DNA of 64,000 nt from Streptomyces piniterrae (GTDB lineage Bacteria > Actinomycetota > Actinomycetes > Streptomycetales > Streptomycetaceae): positions 558,001 to 622,000 of the forward strand of contig NZ_SUMB01000002.1 in the NCBI RefSeq assembly GCF_005048155.1, given 5' to 3'. The notes under the pieces are model-generated. The model was given only the letters and a program-made list of their open reading frames with translations, was not told the DNA's origin and did no database searches. Of this stretch, positions 1-8,260 are shown piece by piece (position 1 is the stretch's first letter; each line of letters opens with the position of its first letter). The position numbers and the translations under genes were made by a program.

Positions 1-1
1 C

Positions 2-130
2 CCGGAGTCGGCCGCCGGTGCGCTGCTGATGCTGTACGACGGCGCGATGGCAGCCGGCTACCTGGACGACTCGACGGCCGCCCACAACACCCTGCAGGAC
101 GCGGTCCGGCTCATCCGATCGGGCGGCTGA
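2..130 (+). CDS. C-terminal end of a TetR-family regulator (partial)
   Basis: Only the last 42 codons are inside the window; the gene begins upstream. The tail reads LLMLYDGAMAAGYLDD and ends RLIRSGG before a TGA stop. This matches the last two helices of many actinobacterial TetR regulators, where a LLxLYDGA segment belongs to the dimerisation/ligand domain. Ligand and targets cannot be inferred. The family call rests on the tail alone. Confidence 0.6.
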   Translation, partial: PESAAGALLMLYDGAMAAGYLDDSTAAHNTLQDAVRLIRSGG

Positions 131-409
131 CCCCACCGGGGCCATGCGAAACACCGACCTTCTGCTGGACCCCGGACAAGCCGGGGCGCGGACTGGTTCC
201 ATGAGGCTTTTCATCTCTGTTCGACGTGCACCGGGATTCACTGGCGGTTGCCCGCCTGGTCGGCAGTCCCGTCCGGGAGGCCCGAAGCGCCACCCTAGAG
301 GTAGGAAGACCGGTCGTTCTCCCTGTCGACGATAACCCCGTCGAGGTCCATGCGCCAGCAGGGCGGCCCGTTTGCGGGCGCCCTCACCGGCCGTGACCAG
401 GGAGGACGG

Positions 410-538
410 AAAGAACGCATCGCGGGCAGGTTCGCCCGGTATGAACCCCGCCTGCGGGCTGGGCGGTTGGTACTGGATCTGCTGTCGGACCTGCCGCGCA
501 AAGATTGCTGGACCATCGCCGAGTGGTCTGGGGGGTGA
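410..538 (+). pseudogene. IS701-type transposase N-terminal remnant
   Basis: The frame reads RFARYEPRLRAG and then LLSDLPRKDCWTIAE, which resembles the start of IS701-family DDE transposases (RxEPRxRxxxxxxGLLSDLPRKNCWxIAE). Similarity stops at a TGA at 536-538 and no DDE domain follows, so this is a dead fragment. It is followed within 80 bp by a fragment of a different IS family. The 280 bp between the partial TetR gene and this remnant show no convincing gene. Confidence 0.65.
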
Positions 539-613
539 TCCGCTCACCGTGGGCGCCCGCGCGACCGTAACAAGGTGACCTCGGCTGTCGTCTCGTTTTG
601 CTGGTGACACAGC

Positions 614-943
614 GTGAGGTGGTGTGCCGTCGCTCCGGCGGTTGCGGCTGTGGCGGTGAATGAGGAGCTGCTGGCGTTCTACGACTTCCCGGCCGAGCAC
701 CGGATCCATCTGCGGACCACGAACCCCACCGAGTCGACGTTCTCCACGATCAGGCTCCGAACCAAGGTCACCCGCGGCGCCGGCAGTCCGGCCGCCGCCC
801 TCGCGATGGTGGTCGAGCTGGTCGAGTCCGCCCAGGCCCGCTGGCGGGCGATCACCGGCGCCCACCTCGTCGCCCTGGTCCGCGCCGGCGCGAGGTTTGA
901 GAACGGCGTCCTGGTCGAGCGCACGGAGACCGCCGCGGCCTGA
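614..943 (+). pseudogene. IS256-type (mutator) transposase C-terminal remnant
   Basis: From about position 655 the frame reads EELLAFYDFPAEHRIHLRTTNP, then ESTFSTIRLRTKVTRGAGS, and ends HLVALVRAGARFENGVLVE. This is the C-terminal third of IS256/mutator transposases as seen in many actinobacteria, including the NPxES stretch with the last catalytic Glu. The N-terminal two thirds are absent. The nominal first residues from 614 do not belong to the family, so no authentic start exists. Confidence 0.8.
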
Positions 944-979
944 TCACGCCGCCGAGGTGTGTGCCCAGCCGCGGCGAAA

Positions 980-1651
980 TCAGCCCAGAACGCCGGTCAG
1001 GGCGCGGACGAGTACGGCGTCGAACCGGTCGATGGGGTTGCGGTCGGGCGGGGGAGCGGTGAGCAAGGCGGTGATGCGAGGGTGGCTTCCTGCGGCGGCA
1101 ACGTGGCGGAGGTAGGCGGACCGGCGCGTGGCGCTGGTGTCCGCGGCGGCCATCTCGTTCTGGACGAACAGTGCGGTCAGGCCGCTGAGGAGGGCGAAAG
1201 CCTCGAGTTTGCGGGCGGGGTCGGCCGGGTGGTCGGCGAGCACGTCGAGTACGTGCTCCAGTAGGTCGATCCCGTGGGGGCCGAGGGCCGGGCGGCCCAT
1301 GACCATGGCGGGTAGCCAGGGGTGGCGGTGCATGATCTGCCGGGCCTGGCGGGCGATGGCGAGCAGGTCGGCCTGCCAGTCGCCGGTGGGGGCGGGCAGG
1401 CCGTATTCGCTCGCGGTGCTGTCGGTCATCAGGTCGAGCAGGTCGTCGCGGGTGGCCACGTAGCGGTAAAGCGAGGCGGCGCCGGTGCCCAGGACCGATG
1501 CGACGCGGCGCATGGAGACGGCCTCCAGGCCCTCGCGGTCGGCCAGTTCCACCGCGGCAGAGGTGATCTCGGCGCGGCTGCGCTCGGCCGGGCGCCCGAC
1601 CGGCGCTTGCTCCGGCCGCATCCAGATCACCGGTTCCTGCTGTCTTGCCAC
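980..1651 (-). CDS. TetR-family transcriptional regulator
   Basis: 223-residue regulator. The helix-turn-helix covers roughly residues 20-65 (RAEITSAAVELADREGLEAVSMRRVA, then GTGAASLYRYVATRDDLLDLM), where GAASLYRY is the recognition-helix signature. A C-terminal all-helical domain of the TetR_C type follows. The GTG at 1651 is preferred because GGGAGG lies 5-7 nt upstream; a longer reading to 1762 has no such site and would run into the divergent gene. It is transcribed away from an alpha/beta hydrolase, and the gap contains TetR-type palindromes, so it probably represses that hydrolase and itself. The inducer is unknown. Confidence 0.9.
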   Translation of the reverse strand: MARQQEPVIWMRPEQAPVGRPAERSRAEITSAAVELADREGLEAVSMRRVASVLGTGAASLYRYVATRDDLLDLMTDSTASEYGLPAPTGDWQADLLAIARQARQIMHRHPWLPAMVMGRPALGPHGIDLLEHVLDVLADHPADPARKLEAFALLSGLTALFVQNEMAAADTSATRRSAYLRHVAAAGSHPRITALLTAPPPDRNPIDRFDAVLVRALTGVLG

Positions 1652-1694
1652 TGCCACCTCCCGCGTTGTCACCAGCCTACCTATCGCATACGGT

Positions 1695-1716
1695 GTTCGC
1701 GAACGATGTTTGCGAA
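1695..1716. promoter_or_regulatory. Probable TetR operator in divergent promoter
   Basis: A perfect 10-bp palindrome GTTCGCGAAC (1695-1704) is followed by TTTGCGAA (1709-1716), so TTCGC and GCGAA arms flank a short core; a third GTTTG element follows at 1721. The site lies 44 bp upstream of the regulator start and 29 bp upstream of the hydrolase start, a typical position for autoregulatory TetR operators. Binding is inferred. Confidence 0.55.
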
Positions 1717-1744
1717 TGGTGTTTGTGCAATGAGAGGGGGCGCG

Positions 1745-2665
1745 ATGACGCGCTTCGCGCACAACGGCGAGATCCAGATCGCCTTCGAGGACCTGGGCGG
1801 CGCGGGCGGCGACCCACTGCTGCTGGTCATGGGACTGGGAACCTCACGGTTTTGGTGGCCGGACGGCCTGGTAGCCGAACTGGTCGGCCGCGGCTTCCAC
1901 GTCGTGGCCTACGACCAGCGCGACGCAGGCGAATCCACCCACCTGCCCAACCGGCGCATCGGCCCGCCGGTCAAGGCCCTGCTGCACCGCAAAGCTCCGG
2001 CCTACAGCGCCGAGGACCTCACCGACGACGCGGTCGCCGTCCTCGACGCCCTCGGCTGGGAAGGCGCCCACCTCTTCGGCCACTCGATGGGCGGGCTCAT
2101 CGCACAACGCACCGCCATCCGCCACCCGAAGCGCGTGCTGAGCCTGGCCACCTCCTCCGCCGTCCCCAGCGACACGAAAGGCCTGCGCGTCCTGCGCTAC
2201 CTTCGCCTGACCTGCCTGCCCCGTTTCGCCCGGCTTCACCACCCCGAGACCCCTCAGGGCAACCTGGACCTGGCCGTGGCCCTCGCCCGCATCCTGGCCG
2301 CACCCAGCCAGCACATCGACGAGCAAGATGTGCGCGAGTTCGTAGACAAGGAGACTGCGCATCAGGTCACCAGCTTCCGCGACCAGAAGGCGCAGAGCCG
2401 CCAGATCGGCGCGAAGTGGCACGGCAGACCACTCGCCCAGATCACCGCGCCGACCCTGGTACTGCACGGCGAGCGCGACCCGCTCCTGCGCGTGGCGGCC
2501 GCGCGCGACATCGCCGACGCCGTCCCCAATGCGCGTGTGCGCACCCTGCCCGGAGTCGGCCACTTCCTCGCCCGCGACACCTGGGCCACCTACGCCGACG
2601 AACTGCGTGCGCTCGCCAACCGCGCCGACGAGCAACCGCAGATCGACGGGGTCACACATGGATAA
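1745..2665 (+). CDS. Alpha/beta hydrolase
   Basis: 306-residue cytoplasmic alpha/beta hydrolase. The oxyanion region is LLLVMGLGTSRFWW near the N-terminus; the nucleophile elbow GHSMGG places Ser at 114; the acid is Asp245 in GERDPLL and the base His273 in GVGHFLARDTW. Spacing and order are normal for haloperoxidase-like/esterase members of the fold. ATG at 1745 has a G-rich ribosome site (GAGAGGGGG) just upstream; the in-frame extension to 1322 overlaps the divergent regulator and is rejected. The regulator and shared operator suggest induction by an ester or lactone compound. The substrate is unknown. Confidence 0.9.
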   Translation: MTRFAHNGEIQIAFEDLGGAGGDPLLLVMGLGTSRFWWPDGLVAELVGRGFHVVAYDQRDAGESTHLPNRRIGPPVKALLHRKAPAYSAEDLTDDAVAVLDALGWEGAHLFGHSMGGLIAQRTAIRHPKRVLSLATSSAVPSDTKGLRVLRYLRLTCLPRFARLHHPETPQGNLDLAVALARILAAPSQHIDEQDVREFVDKETAHQVTSFRDQKAQSRQIGAKWHGRPLAQITAPTLVLHGERDPLLRVAAARDIADAVPNARVRTLPGVGHFLARDTWATYADELRALANRADEQPQIDGVTHG

Positions 2666-2819
2666 CCGGCGACCGCCGCCAGGCGCACTCCTCCGCAACC
2701 AACTGAAACCGAACTACCCCGTCGAGGAGATCCGAGGACATCCCACCCACAACTCTCGACAATTGCTCGTCAATATCAGGTGGTGGAACTGGAGTTCCGT
2801 GAAAGACGTTGAGGTAGGC

Positions 2820-3863
2820 ATGCGGATCTCTTTAAGGCGTGTTGCGGGGGTCGTCGCCGGCATAGCAGTGGTGTGCGGCGGGGTCTCGGCGTGCGGGGCG
2901 ACCTCAGGCGGTGAGGGCGGCCGGAGCGGGGGTGTTACGGCATCCGCTTCCCCCGCGAAGAAGGGGCCAGGAGGTCCGGGAGGCAGACTGTTCGATGGGA
3001 TCTGGACCTTCGACGACGACACGCTCACGGTGGACGGACAAGAGGTGCGCGCCCCCGAGAACGCCAGTCCGTGGATCGAGTTCCGTGACGACGGGACGGT
3101 TGCAGGGGATTACGGCTGCACGCCGTTTCGAGTGAAAGCCGAACTTGAGGCAACCACGTTGACGTTGGGTGAAGACGCTCCGGCGCTGGCCCCTCCACCG
3201 ACGCCTGCTTGGCACGACGAGACGACCTCATGCCCGAAGCCGGCACAGCAGAAGGACATCGCGAGTTCCGCGAGTCCGGACGCGCAGCAACCGAAAGCGG
3301 CGGGCCTCGTACAACGGAGCCCGGAACTGTCGGATTTCGAGGCGAAGGTCAAGAAGTTCTTCCACCGAGGCCTGCTGAAGATCGGCGAGAAGAAACTACC
3401 GGAGGAACCTGGAGGTCCGCCTCCCGGCTCGTTGCCGCAACTGCGGAACGAGCACGGTGACGTAGCCACCCTGACCATCATCAGGTCCCCGGCCTTCTTC
3501 GACACCGAGTTCCAACTGGACGCGTGGATGGAGTACGACCACACCGAAGGATTCCAGTCCGCCAAGGACACCTCCTTTGTGTTCCATCGCGACGGCACCG
3601 TCACCGGCAAGCTCGGCTGCAACGACTTCACCGCAAGGGTCTTCTTCAACGGCTTCCACCTCTTCTTCCGCGACACCCGCCTCACCACCCACCGCACCTG
3701 CGCGGCACAGAACATGAGAGACGAGGCATTTGTCTTCGGGATGCTGAAGCGTTCATTGAACTACTGCTATGTCGGTGATAGTGGCGGGATCTACATGAGG
3801 GACGACGTCGGCGACGAGCATCGGGCGACAGGTTTTCAGTTCAGGTCCGTCACAGATCAGTAG
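2820..3863 (+). CDS. Lipoprotein with two META/HslJ-like domains
   Basis: 347-residue predicted lipoprotein. Arg-rich start, hydrophobic stretch and lipobox VSAC with the lipidated Cys at 25. After a Gly/Ser linker come two repeats typical of META/HslJ domains: FRDDGTVAGDYGCTPFRVK with TLTLGE, and FHRDGTVTGKLGCNDFTARV with the following Thr/Cys segment THRTCA. Each has the conserved GxxGC turn; a charged linker of about 150 residues separates them. Family members are small beta-barrel envelope proteins linked to heat-shock or novobiocin tolerance in enterobacteria; the role here is unproven. ATG 2820 starts the lipoprotein signal; the longer ORF overlaps the hydrolase. It lies 154 bp after the hydrolase and may have its own promoter. 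Confidence 0.8.
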   Translation: MRISLRRVAGVVAGIAVVCGGVSACGATSGGEGGRSGGVTASASPAKKGPGGPGGRLFDGIWTFDDDTLTVDGQEVRAPENASPWIEFRDDGTVAGDYGCTPFRVKAELEATTLTLGEDAPALAPPPTPAWHDETTSCPKPAQQKDIASSASPDAQQPKAAGLVQRSPELSDFEAKVKKFFHRGLLKIGEKKLPEEPGGPPPGSLPQLRNEHGDVATLTIIRSPAFFDTEFQLDAWMEYDHTEGFQSAKDTSFVFHRDGTVTGKLGCNDFTARVFFNGFHLFFRDTRLTTHRTCAAQNMRDEAFVFGMLKRSLNYCYVGDSGGIYMRDDVGDEHRATGFQFRSVTDQ

Positions 3864-4159
3864 GCCACAACCGCCCCCACACGCCGGGCCGGCTGCGCTG
3901 GAAGGAGCCACGCAGCAGGGCCGCCGTGGAGGCAGGAAAACTGGACGAGAGTAAGCCGGAGCAGTCTCACGCTCTGGCTGCTGCCCGTCGACGTCTGGGC
4001 AGTGTGGCACCGGATCGATGCCGTTGGACCCTTGCGCGTCCGACGGGCGTCGTTGTTGACAAGGCCGCGGATTTGCTCATCCACTGCTAACTGACGGCCT
4101 TCATTGGCGACGAAGTCGCGGATCCTAGATCCGTGTCACGTGATCTCTCCTCGGTGTGA
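3864..4159. other. Non-coding gap
   Basis: No gene-like frame, RNA or strong hairpin is recognised between the lipoprotein stop and the VOC remnant. Confidence 0.5.
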
Positions 4160-4275
4160 TCAGAATCCATCGATGCCGATTACGTTGCCGAACGGATCGG
4201 TGAGCTGGGCGATTTTGCGGCCGGTGCCGACTGGCGCCGCCACATTCAGAGGCAACGCCGGCAGGTTCGGTCAGC
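4160..4275 (-). pseudogene. VOC/glyoxalase-family C-terminal remnant
   Basis: On the minus strand one frame reads LNVAAPVGTGRKIAQLTDPFG and then NVIGIDGF before TGA. The AQLTDPFGNVIGI signature is the last beta-strand pair of VOC-superfamily proteins (glyoxalase/bleomycin-resistance fold), with the xDPxGNxxG turn that precedes the C-terminal strand. The rest of the domain is missing and no start is present, so this is a relic. Too short to assign substrate. Confidence 0.6.
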
Positions 4276-4501
4276 AGTGCACTGAACAGGGCATTCGTCT
4301 GGTGGGTTCCTGGCGTTCTCGAGTCACTCGATGGCCTACGCGAGATGCTGGGACAGACCAGCTCTCACCGCACCGCTTTCCGTGCGGGTGGTGCGGGTAG
4401 GTATGGCGCACTGTCGGCCGGGCGCTCGGCCGACAGGCCGGCCCCGGTGTCCCGTACTGGGACGTCAGCCGGCAGGGTTTCCGGCCGCACCAGGGAGAAG
4501 A

Positions 4502-5701
4502 ATGCAGACCGGGCCAGGGCGAACGGCGGGACCTTCGCTGTTCCGCATGCTGGAGTGGCACGAACACATCGAGGCGGAGCGGCAGCAACCGGGTGCCCGC
4601 GTTTTCCTCTCCGACTACAACGGCGGCCACCCCTACGTGGAGCGGTATCTCGGCGAGCTCGCTCATACCGCGCCACGTCATCTGGCAGACATCACCCGGT
4701 ACTCGGGTCTGGACGAAGACCTGAAGCTCCGGTCCAAAATCGCCGCGATGCATGAGCGGTACGACGGGGTGGCCTACGGCGAGCGGAACGTCGTCCCGGC
4801 CGGCGGTTCGAGCAGCGTGCTCGGCACATTCGTCACCTGGCTCGCCGTGAACGGCCACCGGCGAGTCCACTACGTGGCACCCGTCTACTACAAACTGGCC
4901 TATCTCTTACGGGAGTTCGGTATCGAGCCGGTCCCGGTGGCCTCTGGGCACGCGTATCAGTCGGAGTTCGACCTGAGCCTTCCCGACGAGCGAACGGTCC
5001 TCGTGCTGACCGACCCCGTCTGGTATGCCGGGCGACGGGTGCCGGTGGATGTCCTGGACGCGATCGCAGCGTGGCAGCAAACCACTGGGTCGCTGGTGTT
5101 CATCGACGGCACCTTCCAGTACATGCCCTGGGACGGAAGGCTGGGCGAGGCCAGCGCCCGGCTTCCGGCCGAGCACACGCTGCGCATGGTGTGCCCCACC
5201 AAGTACCTGTCCATCCACGGATACCGCTGCGCCCATCTGCTGGTGCCCGCCGCGCTGCGTCAGGAGCTGGCCGACCTGCACATCAACCTGCACGGTGACA
5301 TCTCCGTCTCCGACCGGCTCTTCGCCCACCGCGCCGCGGACCTCATGAGCCGGCACGGCAATGAGGGCTTGGTCGGGCACATCCGTGACAACCACGCGCG
5401 GCTCATCGCGAGCGGTGCGCTCGCCGCCTGGACACCGGTCGAGACCGGCTTCTTCCTCTTCGGTCGGCCACGCGTCCCGCACCGCTGGTTCCTGGCGCTC
5501 GACGAGCGGTACTTCGAACTCGAGGGTCACCCTGGCTACGTCCGCATCAATCTGCTCAACCCCACCGCCATCGAGGCGCTGGCGGCCACCGTCTCCGACC
5601 GCGGAGCCTCCGTCACGTCCGGGAACGGCGGGTTCCTGGGCCACTCGGAGTCAGGTGCCGGGGCCGGCGAGGGCGTGCCGACGTCGCCACACTCCGGCTG
5701 A
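4502..5701 (+). CDS. PLP-dependent aminotransferase-like protein (fold type I)
   Basis: 399-residue protein resembling class I/II aminotransferases. A glycine-rich turn (VVPAGGSSSVLGTF) would hold the PLP phosphate, Asp202 in FIDGTF is at the pyridine-nitrogen position, and Lys234 in CPTKYLSIHGYRCAHLL is the likely Schiff-base lysine (SKxxxxxGxRxG pattern). The C-terminus has GYVRINLL, the usual substrate-carboxylate Arg region. ATG 4502 is chosen because AGGGAGAAG stands just upstream; the extension to 4331 has no ribosome site. The last 51 bp overlap the end of the convergent beta-lactamase-fold gene. No biosynthetic partner is adjacent, so the substrate is unknown. Confidence 0.75.
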   Translation: MQTGPGRTAGPSLFRMLEWHEHIEAERQQPGARVFLSDYNGGHPYVERYLGELAHTAPRHLADITRYSGLDEDLKLRSKIAAMHERYDGVAYGERNVVPAGGSSSVLGTFVTWLAVNGHRRVHYVAPVYYKLAYLLREFGIEPVPVASGHAYQSEFDLSLPDERTVLVLTDPVWYAGRRVPVDVLDAIAAWQQTTGSLVFIDGTFQYMPWDGRLGEASARLPAEHTLRMVCPTKYLSIHGYRCAHLLVPAALRQELADLHINLHGDISVSDRLFAHRAADLMSRHGNEGLVGHIRDNHARLIASGALAAWTPVETGFFLFGRPRVPHRWFLALDERYFELEGHPGYVRINLLNPTAIEALAATVSDRGASVTSGNGGFLGHSESGAGAGEGVPTSPHSG

Positions 5702-6406
5702 GATACGGGCCAGCAGCCGGGCGGCGGGGTCGTCGACATCGCGGCCGTTCGCCAGCCGCCCGGTGTAGCAGACGGCGAGAACGTACGGTGCCGAGTCCGG
5801 GGGACGGACGACGGCGGCGCTGTGGCGCAGGCCGGGAAACCAGCCGTTCTTCCCGGCCATGGGCGTCCCTGGGGGCAGCCCGGCCGCGATGTCCACGCGG
5901 TGCACGTTGCGCTCCAGCAACGCCAGCACCTCCGGCTCCAGGGACTCCAGCAGCCGGACCAGGTCCCGGGCAGAGACCCGGTTGTGGACACCGGCGTCGC
6001 GCCCCGCGTAGTCCTCGACCCCGCGCGGGCTGCCACTGGCCGTGGCACCCGCCCGCCGCCAGACCCGGGCCACGGCCTCGTGTCCGACCTGCGCCAGGCA
6101 CAGGTTCGTCGCCAGATTGGAGGAGTGGGTGACCATGCGCCCGGCGAGCCAGCGCACCGAGGCGCAGCCGCCGATCCGCTCCCAGGGCAACGGATCGCTG
6201 TCCCACTCGGGGCTGTTGCCGTAGCTGCTGCCCGTCACCGACCGGAACTCGTTGACCACCGGTATCTGCGTGTCCATGTCGAGACCGCTGCGGTACAGAG
6301 CCGTCAGAACGGCCACCTTCATCATGCTCGCCGCATCATGGGAAACGTCCGCATTGCGCAGCACCACCGGATCGCGCCCCCACGGTGCCACCACCATCGA
6401 CAGCAT
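5651..6406 (-). CDS. Class A beta-lactamase-fold serine hydrolase
   Basis: 251 residues with the class A beta-lactamase arrangement: SMMK at 27-30 (SxxK nucleophile), HSSNLATN as the SxN (SDN-like) loop, and AGKNGW in place of the KTG triad. No signal peptide is visible, so the protein is either cytoplasmic or starts further upstream; no good ribosome site supports the ATG at 6406. Such intracellular or short homologues may be esterases or peptidases rather than true beta-lactamases, and the altered KTG supports caution. It is convergent with the aminotransferase gene and overlaps it tail to tail by 51 bp. Confidence 0.75.
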   Translation of the reverse strand: MLSMVVAPWGRDPVVLRNADVSHDAASMMKVAVLTALYRSGLDMDTQIPVVNEFRSVTGSSYGNSPEWDSDPLPWERIGGCASVRWLAGRMVTHSSNLATNLCLAQVGHEAVARVWRRAGATASGSPRGVEDYAGRDAGVHNRVSARDLVRLLESLEPEVLALLERNVHRVDIAAGLPPGTPMAGKNGWFPGLRHSAAVVRPPDSAPYVLAVCYTGRLANGRDVDDPAARLLARISAGVWRRRHALAGPGT

Positions 6407-6508
6407 CCCAGCATCGTATCCACCGCCCCTGCGCCCCGCCCTGATCCGCGGAGTCCAGGCACTGTCCTATCGGTCGTGTGACCAGGCCTGCGTTCACATC
6501 GTTCGGCG

Positions 6509-6600
6509 GATGTGGGGCGGGGTGATCTGTCGGATCAGGAATGGGCTCGACTGGAGCAGCGGAGCTTCCGTAGGAGGCGTCTCGCCACGCCCTCGAGGCT
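6509..6600 (+). pseudogene. IS5-type transposase N-terminal remnant
   Basis: A short frame reads GRGDLSDQEWARLEQ, the near-invariant opening of many actinobacterial IS5-group transposases (RGDLTDxxWAxLEPLLP). Similarity dies within about 30 residues. It is a dead insertion-sequence end between the beta-lactamase-fold gene and a small lipoprotein gene. Confidence 0.6.
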
Positions 6601-7036
6601 ATCGGCCGAAGTCAGGGTCGATAGAAGTGCGCTGGTAGTGACATGGGTAGGAATGGTCGGGCTCCCCATACACCGGGACACTCCCATGCATCTGCAGCTT
6701 TCCATGCTCCAAAGTGAATGGCAGAAACTTGACGTCTTTCTGCTTCTCGAAACGAAGCGCCAGATAGGGAGTCAGGCCAGGATCTTTGTTGACCGCATGC
6801 CATTTCCCGTCGGTTGAACGGCGCGTCACCTGCGAGTCCGACCCGGGGCCGTCCCACCCGACCGGAAAGTCCTTGACGGAAAAGGTGTAATCGTCGCGCA
6901 GTCGAATGACCGGAAGCGGCGATCTGCATTCCCGCCCCCCGTCCCATCGGCCGACCAATTCGGAATGACGTACGGACTCCGGATGGGCGTAGGCCGGTTT
7001 GTTTGTCCCGCAAGCGGTCGAGGCGAGCACCGTCAA
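6599..7036 (-). CDS. Small putative lipoprotein, N-terminus damaged
   Basis: 145-residue frame beginning at a TTG with TVLASTACGTN, a clear lipobox (STAC), but only about 9 residues precede the Cys, too few for a signal peptide. In-frame sequence continues upstream as SLATPTL, yet a TGA closes it at 7073 and no ATG/GTG lies between. A frameshift or start loss is therefore likely, with a better Lys/Arg-rich start in another frame. The mature part (SELVGRWDGG, then a Thr/Lys-rich sheet-like region) resembles small secreted Streptomyces proteins of unknown function. May be a pseudogene. Confidence 0.5.
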   Translation of the reverse strand: MTVLASTACGTNKPAYAHPESVRHSELVGRWDGGRECRSPLPVIRLRDDYTFSVKDFPVGWDGPGSDSQVTRRSTDGKWHAVNKDPGLTPYLALRFEKQKDVKFLPFTLEHGKLQMHGSVPVYGEPDHSYPCHYQRTSIDPDFGR

Positions 7037-7119
7037 GGTGGGAGTCGCAAGGCTTGCACTGATGCGAGTGCGTCAAATCTCACGCTATCTGCTTCCAGTC
7101 GTTCCGGGCGGCGGGGCTG

Positions 7120-7139
7120 CCCCCAGGGATCCCTGGGGG
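7120..7139. repeat. 20-bp perfect palindrome
   Basis: CCCCCAGGGATCCCTGGGGG is self-complementary over its whole length. It lies between the small lipoprotein and the IS5 remnant and could form a strong hairpin; it may be an insertion-sequence end or a transcription stop. No T-run follows on either strand. Confidence 0.6.
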
Positions 7140-7400
7140 TAGGGAGTAGTGGTGCCCGCATCGCCCATCTCGCCGCCGGTCCGCAGCCCCGCCTTCATCT
7201 CCCCAAGGATCCGTCATTTCCGAACTCCCTACTTTCCGGGCGATTTCACCAGGCGCCGGCATTCAGGCCAGTGCCATGCTCTCCCCGCGCCCTTTCCGAC
7301 CTGACGGCGTGGCCTGGCGGTTGGCGGGCTGTGCGAACCGACGAAGCTCCTGGTAGACGGGTTCACGACCAAGATCACCCGTGCCGACCAGGAGCTCCGT

Positions 7401-7960
7401 GTGCTTGTCTATCCAGCGGTGATCGATCTGTCCAGGGCCCACCTGCGCCACCTCGCTGGCCAGCTCACGCTTCGCCGTCGCGAGACCGGCACCCGGTGGC
7501 GCCGCGTCACGCCGGGCCGTCAGGCACTGCCGGTCGCGGCCCATCTGCGGTGCGGACCGCGAGTCGCCTGGCCTTCGTGATCCTCGACGGGACACTGCTG
7601 CCGATCGACGGGATCGCTGCCGACACCCCGTACTACTCGGGCAAACATCCGCGTCACGGCATGAACATCCAGGTCCTCACCGATCCCTTCGGGCGGCTGC
7701 TGTGGGGCTCGCCCGCGCTGCCAGGCTCCACCCGCGACCTGACCGCCGCCCGCACCCACGGCATCGTCGACGCGCTCACCGAGGCCGACCTCAACTGCTG
7801 GGCCGACAAGGTGTACCAGGGTGCCGGCAGCTCCGTCCGGATCCCGTTCCGAGGCCGCCACCTCAAGCGTTGGCAGCGCCGGCGCAAGGCGCACACGCCG
7901 TTGCGCCGGCGCCGCGAGGAGCCCGTAGCCAATACCGCAGCAATTCGGGTCGTAACCTTT
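7401..7960 (+). pseudogene. IS5-type (DDE_Tnp_4) transposase, frameshifted and deleted
   Basis: Two frames carry consecutive parts of one transposase. From 7401: LVYPAVIDLSRAHLRHLAGQ and GTRWRRVTPGRQALPVAAHL. Then, in another frame from about 7560: LAFVILDGTLLPIDGIAA, YYSGKHPRHGMNIQVLTDP, GRLLWGSPALPGSTRDLTAA and NCWADKVYQGAG. These contain the first two catalytic Asp positions (ILDGT and PGSTRDLTA). The segment joining the halves and the C-terminal Glu region are missing, so the element is inactive. Its 3' side stops about 300 bp before the penicillin-binding protein gene. Confidence 0.8.
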
Positions 7961-8260
7961 GGCGCGCACTGCACCCGATGGACCTCTGAAAAACGGGAGG
8001 CGGTGGCGCAAATCACGGCCACAGAGCCCGAGCGGCGCAAATCGACTCCACCCAGTAGCAAAATCCCTGGTGGGAGCCCACCGGGCGCCCAGTCACAGGA
8101 ATTCCCCTACTTGTTCCCGGCTTGTGCCGATCGTCCATTCTTGGGAGCCCGGAGGATCCCTGCGTGGCTCGACACGAGGATCTCAGCGTGTTTAGAGTGC
8201 GCCGCGCAAACGCACGTCACCGGTCGTTTAAGAGAATCGAGATACTGCAGGAGTTTCTCC

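Noticed and set aside
1322..1744. Extended N-terminus of the alpha/beta hydrolase
   Set aside because: It would lie wholly antisense to the TetR gene; the hydrolase fold begins right after ATG 1745.
6965..8260. N-terminal extension of the penicillin-binding protein to 994 residues
   Set aside because: The extension translates IS5 remnant and intergenic DNA; ATG 8261 has a good ribosome site and starts the membrane anchor.
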